From Oreocharis arfaki (Eukaryota; Chordata; Aves; Passeriformes; Paramythiidae): a stretch of 64,000 nucleotides of DNA. Below are positions 26,801-41,800 of this stretch, in pieces; positions within the stretch are counted from its first letter, which is position 1; every line of letters begins with the position of its first letter. A model generated the notes under the pieces. It had not been told where the DNA came from and did no database searches. It saw only the letters and a list, made by a program, of their open reading frames with translations. The translations under genes were made by a program, and so were the position numbers. Location: NCBI GenBank assembly GCA_013398015.1, contig VZRR01011616.1, positions 380,791 through 444,790 on the forward strand. Direction: 5' to 3'.

Positions 26801-29800
26801 GGGGCACTATACATGGCTCACATTTTCCATCACTGAGTGTTCAAACCAGTTTTTTTTTTTCTTTAGAGACAGAACTTGGAATAGGTTCCATTATAAGTTT
26901 ACCTGTTGCAAAACAATGGGAATCCACTTTTCCTTGCCTTCTTCAGCTACTTCCAAAGTGTATTTACTTCTATTTGAAATCATAAAAAATGGAGTGAAGG
27001 TTACAATTCTAGTAATATTGAAACTGCTGTTGTTTATGGTGACACCAACCTGTGAATACAAAGACATTATTTTAAGTGATTATTTTTTACCCCATTTATA
27101 TCTCCTGAAAATAATGAATTTGAAAGATAAATTTAACTCACTTGATATTCCTTTTTATGACTCTTGCATTTCACAGAACCATGACTTCCAACAGTGTCCA
27201 GTGAAAACTGATCAGACAGTTCACTGTCAGTTACTCTAAGCTGCACCTGTGAAGAAGCACTCTGAATTAATTTTCAATTTACAAGTCACTGACAACATTT
27301 AAAATTATATATAAAGTATGCATAAACATAAATGGAAATACTGGTGTTTCTCTTGAAAAGTCAGGACATAACAACAGCTAGTATAATCTCATAAATGTAT
27401 TTTCTACCATGCTTAGTTATAACCTATGTGGAATAAGCATTTTAAGTGTAAGACAATCCAGAGGAAGCAATCACATAAGGATCCTTTAAAAAACCTACCA
27501 TAATTAAAATTTCAAAGGAAAATCAATGCACTCTTGTAATTTCTCTCATATCATTCATCCATCAATAACATTCAGTGTTAAAAAGCTCAGGAAACTCAAA
27601 TGGTGTTAACCTTATCATTCTATGAACCCAGAGCCAATCTACCAACCACCATTGCAAGTATTCATTTTCAAGTAGCATCATTTTTCAAGTACCACAGCTT
27701 TACATTTCCTACACAATTTCTATTACTTATTTGGAATAAGAACCCTTACTGACAGTTTAAATGTAAAAGGAAATTGTTTTATTTAGAAAACACTTCTCTG
27801 TGAACTTTTTCTTTCAAAGTGAGGATCTCTTTCTTAACAACACCTCTGATAATGTAAATTTCTTTTCTCAAGCATATCTGACAAAACACTTACTTAGAAC
27901 ACTGATTTTAGACAGAGCTGTTATAGGTTTCATGCCCTTTACAGAGCATAGGATAGAGTAAATAAATTTTAAAGTGTAAAAATGCTTTCATACATAAGGG
28001 AGTACAGAGCTGTCAGTTTTGCAAAATACAATACCTTATTATTTTGAAGGAAGTTTTTAGGCTGGAAAGTAAAAAGGAGGGGTTTTTTGTAATCTGGAGG
28101 ATGCTTGCGGTGAATACCATCAGCTTTGTATTGTAACATTCGACCGGTTTTATTAACCATCCAGTAGGGACTGTGAATTGCTACAATCATCTGCCCAGTT
28201 GTGTAGGTCACATGAACAGCAATATCCAGCTCAGTCTTATCCAGCTCTGTGACACAGTGAAATGTTGTGAAGCTGATATCAGGCAGATTGCTTTTTATAT
28301 GGTACTCGCTTCTCCAGTTTTGATCAAGATAGTTAAGCAACTGCAAATCTAGTTTTGTTTGGTCCAAGACTGCATTATGAATCTGGGCTGAACATCCTTC
28401 CTCTAGAGTGTCATATTTGTTCCCATCTCCCTTAAAAAGACAAGCAGACACCAAACAGGAAACATTTACATGAATCACACATAAAATTCATATCAACTTC
28501 TATTTTTCAGCTAGCTATAAAAATTAAGGTACAAGTTATTTAGGCACAATTTTACAATACCTTTTGTGCTATTTAACTACATTACTTTCCTAAACATCTA
28601 CCTTAAAACAGCATTTTGCAAGGACAACCCTAATATATGGTCATTAATGTTCAACATCAAAAAGCCCATCTGTCACCAAATTCAAACACACAAATGTTCT
28701 TAAATGACAAATTTCCTCAACACAGTATTTTCTCCACTAAATTTAAATTCGTAAGAGACATACAGAGAAGAGCCTGTTACTTCCATACACTTGGTACAAG
28801 ATACAGCCCTAGAAATCGTTTATTTGTGATAAAGTTTGAGTATCAGATTCTACTATTTGAGTTCAAATACTAAATATTAAGACCATCTGAAAAAAATCTG
28901 TCTTCCAACCATATTTCTATCATCCTACCACATCAGTAAGGAGTGGGACACAATTGTATCAGATTCATAGAACGAAACACACAGTGCTGAGGAATCAATG
29001 TCTACACTGCACGTTTCAGGTATTTTACTCAAGACTGTCTCTCATCTGGCACTGGAAAGAATGCCTATTAACAGTCAAAGTGCACTTAATCATTTAATTT
29101 CATCTGGAAAGAACTTGAAGGCTGTCACTAGGCTGCAATTCAAGCCAAAACCTGGCAAAAAGGCAGGCCTGTGAGAATTTGTTAAAAGCATGCTACTGCT
29201 GAAAGTCAGTGACTGCACATAAAATGCTAAGATAGGGTGATCCACTTGAGGAAAAACTGCACTATTTAATTAGGCTCAAGCTGCACCTAAGCAACTGAAT
29301 GACTCTCACAGGCCCAAACTAGTACAGTGTTAAGTTTTACTTTGCACATATATCTAAAGAACGGCTTAATAACACCACATTTCACATTCTGTGGCAATAT
29401 TTTAATTCTGTAAATACAGACTTTATTGGACTATGTAAGACTTGCCCTTACAAGATCAGTGAACTTGCTTCACAAATACTCCATCAGAACCCCTTTGTTC
29501 TAATCTCCGTATCAACCAGCTTTCACATTTTAAGTGGGAAATATCACTAAAATTCAAGCATCATGTAATTACCTCTACAGAATAAGTTATTTGATAAGGA
29601 AGAAGATTGCGGAGAAGAACAGAAGGCCATAAATGCACAACGTATGGAAAATCCCATTCATCTTCTGCACATAATGAAGATGTCAATGAATCTTTTACAG
29701 GAACGATATTGATGATAAGTGAGTGGTTAGTTGACCTCACAGATTGGCATTTCCTTTGCAACAAAGTGTCAACATTTTTCATAATTTCATCAAATGTAAT

Positions 29801-32800
29801 TCCTTCACACATATCATATTCTCCACCCACTCCGTTTTCATTGGCTAGTGGTTGCAAACTCAGTATGGATCTGTAAATGAAAACATTTTTAGACACTTAA
29901 TATGGGACATATTAACACTTAATATGCAACAGGGACAGTCTAATATTATTTGATTTTAGGAAGATTTCTAGCAGTAATTCATTGCCTGCCTTTATCTTGA
30001 TTAAAGGAGGAATCAAAAGATGGACTGGATCCCAAAAGTATATACTATTGTAACATCTGGGGTTTTTTGTTCCATACCTCCACGTGCTTCCCTTACAGAG
30101 AAAGGGTTATTGGAGGTTCTTATGAAGAGACTACTGAATTTCCTTACAAATGCTGCTCTGTTCCTGTTCCAAGCTAAACGTCTGGATCAACAACTTATTC
30201 CTATAACAGATATGCAGAAAGTGCCCTTCTTTTCAGTCACATAAAACATCAAGTTAGTTCATGGATTATTTACACACATAGCTTTTATAAGGCAATGGCT
30301 TTAATCTAATACAGCTGCTCCTGACTGAAGATTTTTTGTTTTAACACATTTCCTGACTGCCTAGTGGAACTCATCTGTGCAATGAATCAGAACATCACTA
30401 AATCTTATTAATGAAATACAGATAGTTAGAAATATCATTGAATTAATGAATCTACAGTAAAGCGTAACTTAAGTAATGAAGAAGATACAAAGCTTTCATT
30501 GTAAAAAAATGAGGAGAGTGTTTGGGGGAAAACAGAAGGAAAGAGTCTCTGCAACCATAAAAAAAAACATCAGGGCAAACCTACCTACCTAAAACTTCAG
30601 GACAGTTCAGCTAGAATGCACATGCAGACTCATTGCAGTTCTGTTACTAGCCTGAATGTGATAATAGCATGGCTATGCTATAAGCCAAGTTTTTCTAAGG
30701 TTGATGAGTCTTTTTTCACATCTTTGATAGAGTTTAAGTGTATATCTTTTATGCCAGAATCAAAAAAATCAAAAGAAGCCTTTTCAGAAAAGAAAAAAAA
30801 AGCTGCACTAATTCACCAAACATGACCCTACTAAGAAGTGTACTGTGTGAATTACAATCACCACCTGAGCTCAGATTCTTAAAGGAGTTTAGCTAATCTA
30901 ACTTGTTCATAAAAATGGATTTCAAAATTCTTCCAATTCAACAATGGAACAGTACTCTGTTTTAACTCAAGACTGTATGCCCTGAGAAGATCCTACCCAA
31001 CAATGACAGCACAGTATTATTTCAGTATTAGATAACAAGGGTAAACAATTTTTTTAGCATAATTGTATGGATAATATAATCAAAAATGTATAAACATATT
31101 CCACAATAAAAGAAAAATACAGTAAAGTACCTGTAAGAGGAAAAGGGTATGTTGAATTCATTTTCTGGTGAAGCAGTCCCTAAACACCTTCCTTCTTCAA
31201 AAACATTTAACGGGATTGAAAAGTGATTCCTTATCTATGTAAAATAAAAATCCAGCAACACACATTAGGAAAAACTGTAAAGACAAAGTATTTTGAGCTT
31301 AATAAAGCAAGAATGAGAAGTCTTGTTTTTCATCTTACCCATCTACCATTCAAGGTCAGTATTTCAGAAGAGCTGTCTCTAAAACAGGAAATCTTTTTAA
31401 ATTATATGGTTGTGCAGTTTAATGCTTTCTTTTACTAATGAAATAAATATATTAACTGCAAAATGATTTTCAAGGAGAAACACAAGACTTCGAAAAACCA
31501 AAGACAAGTAAATCTAAACTATATGGTAACTTTCCAAACAGTGGTCTCCTAAAAATAGAATAGATACAAGGTCCAAAAATCCATATAGCAAAAGTGTAAG
31601 GGAAGCCAGAAGTTTAAGGTTAAATCAGCAATATCCATTACCATTCAGGGGCATATAGTTATCTTCCTTGCAAACATTATTTTTTATTAATTTCAGGGTT
31701 AATTTAATGGCATTAATTAGCTCTCAGAAAAAAAATTAGAAAATAATCAAACAGTAAATTTTGTTATTAATCAAGTCATAAACCACTTTGAGTGAAAAAA
31801 GGCAACTGAAATGTAACAAGAACACTATCACTATAGAACTGTAATATCTGATTCATCACTGTAGCTGTAAACCACATAATGTCTATCAAAAATACTATTC
31901 AATGAAGAGACATATGCAGTTGAAGGTCCCACTTTTCAGCTGACACTGTACTAAATTTGAAATTAATATATCAATAGTATAGGATGAAGAAAACTAAATA
32001 AGCTGATTGAAGGATAACCTGTGGAACCAAGGTAAGATTAAAAGAAGTTTGATCACTTTATACAAAGCAAATAGTTCAAGACCAAAATTAGAGCCGGTAT
32101 TAGTTAACACTACTAATGAATCATCCTGATCCAAAATCTGATTGATGTCCACTCACATCCAACCCGTCTGTCACTTTGAAAAAGCTTTTTATTCTTGAAA
32201 AATCAAACACAAAGCAAAGTTAGATGAACGATTCAGGTAAGTTTTTAAAATATGCTTTTTCAATGTTTATTTAAAGACTACAGGATCATTTTCATTCATT
32301 AAAAAAATTAAATGTATGGATATATAATTACCTGAATAGGGGAACGTATAGTTATTGTCTTGCTTCCTTCAACAGTGTCAATTTGGCAGACAATGGACCT
32401 CTCAACACCTGATTCCTCGTGTCTCACTTTGTAAATACATCGACCCACTTTTGTCAATGGAATCTTTTCCACAGCAGAATGATTATGCGGACCTAGAATT
32501 TACAAGATGAGACATGAAACACTCATAAGGAGCATAAAGAAAGAGTTGAAAGACAAAAATATGCATTCAATAGAATTTTCTGTGTCATTCAATCTAATAA
32601 TAAAAAAACACCCACCGGATGAAAAAGTACAATCAGCACTCTTAATACGCTGCTCTTGCAGTGTTACTAAGGAAACAGCAAAGATTCTTTTTTTGCCACA
32701 AGTAAAAGAGTAAATGAGTCCATCATTCAAATATTTAAGTGGGTTTTGCTACTGCAAATAAAATTAGTGCCTCACAGGAAATGTTCACAAGATGTAGTAT

Positions 32801-35800
32801 TGTATTAACAAGGTATAGCTCTTATATTGTAAAAACAATTCAACTAATACATCATGTAGTCGAATTTGAAAAACTGCCAGTTGTTACAATAAATCAATTC
32901 AAATTGTAAACACATACACCATTAAAAACTGCTAAATTTTAATTTTAGCCTAAACTGTGCTTTGTTTAAAATTATTTAAAACAATCTTTTTTCAAAAACA
33001 TCCCTCTTAAGAGTAACTTCTGTAAACACACATATATATAGGACTCAATTCTAAAACAAAAATTATTTTGAGCAGCTGAATTCTGCAATAACATATAAAC
33101 GCAAACAAATATCTGACTGCAATAAAGATTTTTACATAAATAATTTATCATATTAGAAAACCTAGGCTGCAAAACTTAAGAAGCATGATATATGTAACTT
33201 TTAGCTGTGAAGACTAAAGCAGGATTTCAAATACTGCCACATATCTAGAATTCAAAGAAACACTCCTTTCATGTTATGTAGTCCTCCAAAATTTATTGAC
33301 CTGTACAAGACACTGTATTACGCATGACAAATATTTATAAAAATAGAAGATGTATGAACTTTGGAACTTACAGATCTGAATGTAAAATCTCTTGCTACTC
33401 AGTGTTGTCATTGCTGTGAACTGGTCACTCTCATTTCTAGTTCTGACAAATTCCATATTTAAACACTCTCTGTCTTCTAAATGAAATATTTTTGCTCCAA
33501 ATTCAACATTAAGGACACTAAAGGAATCACTAGGCGAGACCGTGATGGGAAGTCCTAAAGAATTTATTATTACAAATGGTGCCCGATCTTTTTTGAAGAT
33601 GTCTGAAGTTTGACTAGCTGCTTCAGCAAATGCCTAGAAAGGAAAGAATCAATACAAAACATAAACATACTGAATAAGACTTCACCAAGATGATCTCTGC
33701 AAAGATTCATCTAGCAATTCTAACATTCCATAGTTAAGAAATCTTTCTTACCGTGCCCAAGTTACTCAACATTTGCAGTCCTAACTTGGACAGTGTAATG
33801 TTGAGCTGGTCTTTTGAGGAAATATTTATTACTGTTTTATATTCTGGAACTTTGTAGGTCTCCTCTTCTTCATCATCTGATTCAAACAGCGCTTTTTTAG
33901 CCTTCTTCATCTGAAATGAGATGTGTAGAGAATTCTTATCTTACCACTCCTTCTGTAGAAGAAAGTTTCACCTCAAGACTCCCTATGTCTCCCTTTCCCA
34001 TATCTATGTCCTGCCACAGTTTTCCTTTTTTTGTTGTTGTTCATGTTTTTTATTCTCAAATAAAAATGAAAGAGGGAGAGAATAAATAAGACAAGAGATA
34101 AATTATATATTTCAGAAGTCAATGAAATTCCAGTAACAGTAGTTAAATTTATGATTACTCAAAAGGAAAGAAAATACATTATAACTACTAACATATACAG
34201 TAAATACTGTGTGATAACATTCATCTTAACCCATTGAGCAACATTGTGTAAGAAGTTACACATAATTGATTTCCCGGTGTTAAAACGGTCCCCAAATGTA
34301 GTCTTTATATGTTTCCAAATCAAATACCCATTTTTTTTTCATTTGGTTGAAAGAAAAAATAAAAAAATCTGATAGAACACATTTCTCGAGCCTTCAACAG
34401 TTGCGGAAATCATGTATTTCCAAATGTTATATTTCATATCTGAGTGAGAAGACATGAGGTTTTACTCACTATCTTCCACCTCTCTCCTGCATTAGGTCTT
34501 ATACCTTTCTGGAAAATTGTCAGGGATATTTTTAATAGCAGTTTCCTAACTGCAGTATCCCAGTCCATAATCTTTATCATTCTGAGTTGATTACTGTAGA
34601 AAGTTTTTGATAATAATAGTCCTAAGAAAAGGGCAGCTTTTGAATTCTGAGCAATGTCTCAGGTTAAAAATATTTGTACAGTTTTGAAAAAGTCAGAAAA
34701 CAATGAAATAAAACAGTTACAACAGAAGGAGGAAAAACAAAAGGTACCTCTCATCCTTAGATAAAGGCTTATCTAGTTCGAGACCAGAATCTAGACTATT
34801 TCCACAAAAGATGAAAATGAAGTGGTAAGAGCACTACTCCCACAGTACTCTTCGTGCTACTCAACAGCTATCAGTTTTTCCAATACAATTCTGCTACAGG
34901 TACTACTGTGAAACAAGAGCAGTGGTTTGTCGTTCCAAAGTCACGGAATGCATCATTAGCATATGGCCTAATAGACAAACTGACAGAAAGCCATTATGAT
35001 TACCTAGTACTATGATTACCTATAATTACCTAACTTGAATACAATTTTGGCACCTGAAAGACAGTATTTCACAGATCTGTGAGTCTGGATCTTCGCTTGT
35101 ACAAGAACTGGTTTCATCCACTACTTGTGAAAAAACTCTCAGTAACCAACAAGAAGGAACAAAATTGTTAGATTAGTCTCAGAAATGAAAGGTGGAGAGC
35201 ATTTGTTTTTTTCAAAGGTATTGAAATGCAATACGTAAGTTCAGCTTTGGAAACTATACCTTGATTTCAAGAATCCATGGCTTGAATAAATCAGTCTTCT
35301 CAACTTCTAGTGGTTCAAGCAAAGGCTCCCACACACCAAACATCTCGTTAAAATAATGTACCTATCAAAATCCAGAAATCAGTTAGGAACTTACATACAA
35401 CTTATATAAAAAACTTTGATTTACAAGTATATTAATTATTTTGGTAATCTAAAAGATGCATAATCATTTTCAGCTGCCACCGTAAGACGAAACAAACACA
35501 TTAGAGAAATAAATGAGGCAGCAAAGTCTCTGCTGCAAAGTCCCAGTTCCAAATAAGAGGTAAAAATTGTGCCACTTAAAATATAATTTTGGCTTAAACA
35601 GCAGGCACTGCAATTCAAAAGCACTATAGATAAGGAAGAATCTACTTACAACAATCACTGAATTTTATGTCACTAACTTGCAAATATGAGTCAGTTTGGA
35701 TTTTATGAACAATAAAGTTCATAAAGTTATTTATGAAGTATTTTATGAACAATACTTGAACCACATTGTATTTTATAGAACAACGCATGATATATTCTAC

Positions 35801-38800
35801 TGTAATATTAATTGAAGATTATTAGGGAGTTTTAGCCAGTTGCCATTCCAACATTTAATACTGATGCAACAGGTTCTCATGCAAGTTCTTTAGGAACTTG
35901 CAAAGAGCATAAATGTGAGGCTGCATAACACCAATTACTGTGCCATTAATTAATATTATGTCTGAGGCATTAGATTTTCATTTTAATTTAACTACCTTAA
36001 CACCTCATTTTGATCGTGCTCCCACAACACATATCTGTAGGAGTTTAGTCATCAAATATGTGGGTTATTTTTCTTTTATTGTCTAAATAACGTGTATATA
36101 ACACTCAGACAATAGAGTTTAGCATCCTAGAAAAACTTTTGTTTCTTTATGCAGGATTCCTTACCTCTAGCTCAAGACGAGAATGTAGGTTGATTAGAGT
36201 ACTCCAGTTCTTGACTTCTCCAACAAATGAGGACTTGGCTAAAAGCATTGGTACTGTTCTGTGCCCAACTCCAGCTTCAAGTGTAAGAAAAACAGATTCT
36301 ATATTAATTTTCAATGACTCTCCTGTAGGAACCAGTTCAGTGGTTGGATTTTTATCTTCATTTTCATTCGTCTCTTCCAGAAACCACATTTTCAGATTTT
36401 TTATATCTTTCTTATTCCACAAATCAGGAGGAATTTGACTTATCTCTTCTTCTGTTGTTTCTGCAGTTTGATAAAGGGCTGATGTAATAGTAATCACTGT
36501 GTTTATGATTATTGGTGAAACCTACAAATAAGAAATTGGAATAACTGGAAGTGAGAATCTAGTTCAGAAACAGCTACATTCAGACACAAACGTATAATGA
36601 GTACGTTACACTAACAAAACACTTGCATTTTCTACAGGACTCTCTTGCCTTATTTCCAGATGGAAGCTTTCTAAACTACATCATTCAATGATCTATCTGA
36701 ACACTTCAAAACTTACCCCTGCACACCATGCCATTTCATAAAACACGGATTTCAAAGCCGAAGCATAGCAACACAGTTGTTCATTTTCAATTTTATTTGT
36801 TTCGACATGCTAAACAGGTAGATGGCCTAATAAAGAACAGGAACAATTCTCCACTTCAGACATTCCTGAAGCAACTTCATAGCCTGCTGAGTGTGAAGTA
36901 GAAAACTAAAAACACAACAGAAGTCTACTTACTTCTATTGTTAGAGATTTAATTGTTAGATCAGCCATCTGTGGATTAGTACCCGACTGTTTCATTTCAA
37001 AGAAGAAGTCACAAGGCTGCAATACCTATACAATAAAGTAAAAACACATGTCATACAGAGAAAGAACTATTTAAAATAAATTACTTTGAAATCATACACA
37101 TAAAAGGACTGAAAGAAAACTTACCATTATTTGGTTCTTCAAAATTAAGATAAATCTGACCACTAATAACATGTTGAAAGAAAAAAGTATCCAGAAGTAT
37201 CACTCAAGATGGAAACATCAGCTATAGTAAAACACATTACACTTCAGTAACTCCATCCTTTAGGTAAAAGTCTGCAGATGCCTTCAACACACAGCACCAT
37301 GATGCCTCTGACTTTTGAGAACTGATTTTTCAGTTGCAACACAGCAACAACACAGTTACAGTTTTCCTGAATAACGATATAACTGTTTGAATCACAAGCA
37401 CTCAGTTCCAATTTTGTTTTGCAATCAGTCCCTGAATGTTTTCATTTGCCAAAGTTTACCAAATCAGAGGTATGCTATAAACAAAATCAGTGCTATGTTA
37501 TTAATAGAGCACTCAGATGTAATTAAATTCTACTGGTGCTGTTCCGACATAAAAAATTGCTCTCCAATCCCTATCTGAGATGGTAAGTTTTTTGAAAACT
37601 GTAATTTCAAACCATATTGATTTTGCAATCTTTTCTGACATGTCTGTCCATGTCTGAATCAGATGCTGGAAGCATAGATATACCCTGCATTAGTTTCACC
37701 ACACTTTTCCCAAACGAGTTTGATCTAACAGAAGTTTTTGTCTTCAATATTATTTTATAAGCTACTGCTCAAATTATCTTTTTTTCTTACTCTTTATTAC
37801 ACCCGGGAATGAAAAATAACATATTCCTCTTTAGACCAACACACATGTGAGAAATATATAAAAAAACCCTCATCATTGGTGCTATTTTTAATCTGGAGGT
37901 TAGTTTCCCTACTTGGCATCTGGACAGGGCACTTGGGGACATGGTTTAGGGTTGACTATGGTAGTGCTGGGTTGACAGTTCAACGAAACTATCTTGAAGG
38001 TCTCTTTCAGTTTCGATAATTTTGTCATCAAAAGGATGAATTCATCCAACCCAATTACTTTCCCAGACCAAAATTAGATTGTTTAGAAAATATGGGTTCA
38101 GAGGTTTGCTTACACATGTTTTCAAAAGGAGCAGTTACGATGCTACCAGCAGGTAAAATCTCTTTTTTTTTTTTTTGACTCTTCTCTAGAACTTTCTGAA
38201 TCTTTCAAGGAAGGTACTGTTTTAAGCACTAAAACCACTGCCCTCTGAAGTTTTTCTTCCTATCTATAGCACAAGCATCCTGTCAGATTCAGGTCATTTT
38301 CCTCGTTTCTACAGCCTGAGATTAAGAGATTCCATCAGAAGATATTCCTGTAAGAGGGAAAACTTGGTGTGAAGCCTTTCAACAGCTTCCTACAAAGAAA
38401 ATCATATTCATACCGCATTTGTCGGCTACAAGAACGGAAGTCGAACATCTTCGCATTGCGTCGTGGCTATCAATGCAAGTGCATCGCTTTCTAAATGACT
38501 AGATTAACATTTTAGTGTAATTAAGGACTGTGTATACCTGAGGAATAAACTGTGCTGCTATGATTCTATCTGAAATTGAGATGAAGGGGAAGCCCAAGTC
38601 CTTCTTGCTTATAGCTTTGGCCTTTCCTATGTCACTCCGTAAGTAAGGAGGCACTAATAGAGAGCTGAAAAGATTTGCTCTTCAAAATTCATCTGTGGTC
38701 TGAGGACATGTGTAACTGTTGGATATACAGTCAATTTGAATTTTTTCTCTGATGCTACAATATCATCACAGAGTTAACTGAGGTACAGTCTGCTGTAGAG

Positions 38801-41800
38801 GCAGAAGAGCTGAAAGAAACTCCAGGAGTCAATGCACTTCCACCTGGTCAGTAACTAAGAAGCCTGATTCTGTTGTCAAAATATAAACAGGCAACATTAA
38901 TATAACAGATCTATGCACCTTAACATAAAGGAATTTATGAACAGCATACATTAAGTAACCCATTTCACAATATGGACTTACCATTTTTTGGTGACACTGT
39001 TATTCTCTTACATAGCTACTTAATACAAAGTTTTAGACTGACAGCATTCCAAATTTACTATACTGCATTTGACATAGCATACACTTACAAAATTCTATTT
39101 ATGTGGCTTATGTGGCATATGAAAGATAATCATTTTACTCCTTGGGGCTCTTCATTTTAGCTTGTCATACAAAGCAAACCCCAATGCCACAGATCAAGAT
39201 GATGCTTTAGGCATATCAGACAAAAGAGAACAAAATCAACAAAATGTTCGCCACCAAATCTTACTCATCTATCTGTAGTATATATTTTCATGATGAACAT
39301 TTCAGAAATTACTTGTATTTTAGTAGTGTAAGCTACACAGCACCTTTTAAACACGCACTGAATGATGGAAAACTCACCGTAGTAATGTTCTCTTTCCTTT
39401 CTTCTGGAAGAAATGGGCATGCTTTCATCTGTATCTCTTTAACAGCAGCTGTCATGCTGTACCTTTCTGGGCTATTTTTAATGAAGATCTCACACTGTGT
39501 TGTAACCACCAATGCAGGAGCATCACCTCTTGTTAAATCAGCCACAAACACAATCTCTGGGTTTTTAACAACAATGTTCATTTCCATCGTAGATACAGGC
39601 TGCACAGATGCTTCAGAAATATAAATTACATTAGTTTGATTGTTCAAAGATTAAATTTCAATTATTTGCTTGTTGCAATTTAATTAATAATCTTAATTAA
39701 CAATTATTGTAATTACAATTAAAATTATTGCAATTATTAATCACAATAATATTAATTACAATAATTAAATAATTATTGTGATTAATAATATCAATTACAA
39801 TAATTATTTAATTCTTGTAACTTACAGGGGAGGCCTTAACTATTTAAGGGTAAGATCAAGCATAACTAGCGTCAGCAAATTTGTAGATCCCTGCAGATGA
39901 CCTATTTCTAGGCTCTTCATTGCAGGCACAAAACCATTCAATATCTAATTACTCTTGGGTACAACAAAAGATTCCACAAAGCTTCTCTGTCAAAATGAAA
40001 AGGGTAACAGTACCACCACTGTTACTATCTCTGACATTAACAAATTTATCAGCTTCACTCCATACCTACATCTGCCAACTCTATTAAGAGTCTTATGAAA
40101 ATGCTGGGCACATTTTCTGCCCTCTGGAGTAGCAAACTCACATTTTTCCACAGGACAATAATGCAGCAATTACTGATGTTCAATGTAACCACTTGCAATA
40201 AAAATATACTTTCATATAACACTTCCTTAACTGTTCAGATTTTGATCATCAGCAGATAATCACAAAAGGCCTGGCTGAGAGGAATACAACTACAATATTT
40301 AGGGCACAAGAAAACAACACCAAAAAACCAGGGACTTGCTTTGGCACACCTGATGAGAAAAGAAGAATATTTCCTGCTCTGATGCTCTAATAGACCAATT
40401 TTAGATGTCAGGTACTCAATCTAAAAGTCTGTTTTTTGATGTAGGAAGAAATGCACATCAGTGGACAAATGAAATGACAACATTTCTAGGCAGCAACATC
40501 AGGCAGGCCAATCTCATGTGTAAGCACAACATAATACGCTCCATTACTCTACCCATTTTATTTTAAACATACATTTTTAGGTAACTTCTTTGTTTAGTAA
40601 GACAAGACTTCATTTGGAACAAAGACTAAAGGTCATTAATCTACTTCCATGATGCAAAGAAAGCAACATAAATGGTTACAAGACGCTATTCTATACCCAT
40701 AAACATAGGAAATAGAATAAAAGGAGAATGGCATTTTTTACACAGTATTTCAATACCAAAGTTAAGCTGATATTTAAATACAGATCTTAAACTATTTCCA
40801 GTATACACTGGTATATACCTTGGTCCTTTAAAGGTAATGACTGTTTGAGATTTCTCTGTGCAGCAGCACTTTCTGCATTAGCCTTTAGGAATATATCTGC
40901 TACAGTAGTTAGAAACTCCATGCTTGCACAAAGGTATATCTCTTGAGCAATAACATCAAGAATAGTGCCATCTCTCCCCTGTTTGTAGTTTATATCCACC
41001 ATAACTTTCTTTTCAAATCCATGTTTCATTTCCAGCATTCTGAAAGACAATTAAGGAGGCATCTAATGAAACAATAAAGAGCCAGCCACAAATACTGAAA
41101 AACACTCAAGATTCTCATCCCAGCTGCAATATATTAACAAGACCGAAATTAAAAAGTAATACTAAAGATTTTAAAACAAGACCAACAAAAACATTAACAC
41201 AAATTTTATATAACTTTAAAACTAACTGGAATCCCATACATTGGCAACTAATACATTGGCAACCGATGATCATAATTTTAACAAGTCAAACTGTCATAAT
41301 TCCTCATTTACATATCAGAAGTAGTACACTTTATTGAAGTTTGTTACTATTCATGAAACATCATCTCAGTCTCACTTAGCACTTCATTAAAGTGGAGAGT
41401 GGAATTGTTTTCTATGTGCATTTATTAAATTCATATTTAAAGTTTGGTTTATTTCATCTTTCGTATCTAGCATTTATATTGGTCTCTCATAAAGATACAC
41501 GGAACAAAAGGCAAGTAAGACACATAAATCCACAGTAACATGTACTTTAAGAACCCCTACACTAAAACAACTGCAGTTTTAAAAGAATACTAATAAAATT
41601 GAAACATTATGAACTCTAATATAAATTATGTAAAATTAGAGACCTTGGTGTAGCCTTCTGGATTGATGGCCTTTTATCGTCTAATGTACAGTTTGCCAGT
41701 TTGACTGAAGCATTCATTGAACCATCTGATAACATTTTCAGAGCAGCTGACATCAGAAGTAATTTAAACTCTGCAAGCTTCAGAAGGTCATCTCTCTGAT

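Noticed and set aside
36139..36438. 99-codon plus-strand frame
   Set aside because: It is the antisense shadow of exon 19; the minus-strand frame carries the conserved VPS13 motifs.
39244..39624. 126-codon plus-strand frame
   Set aside because: Antisense shadow of exon 17.
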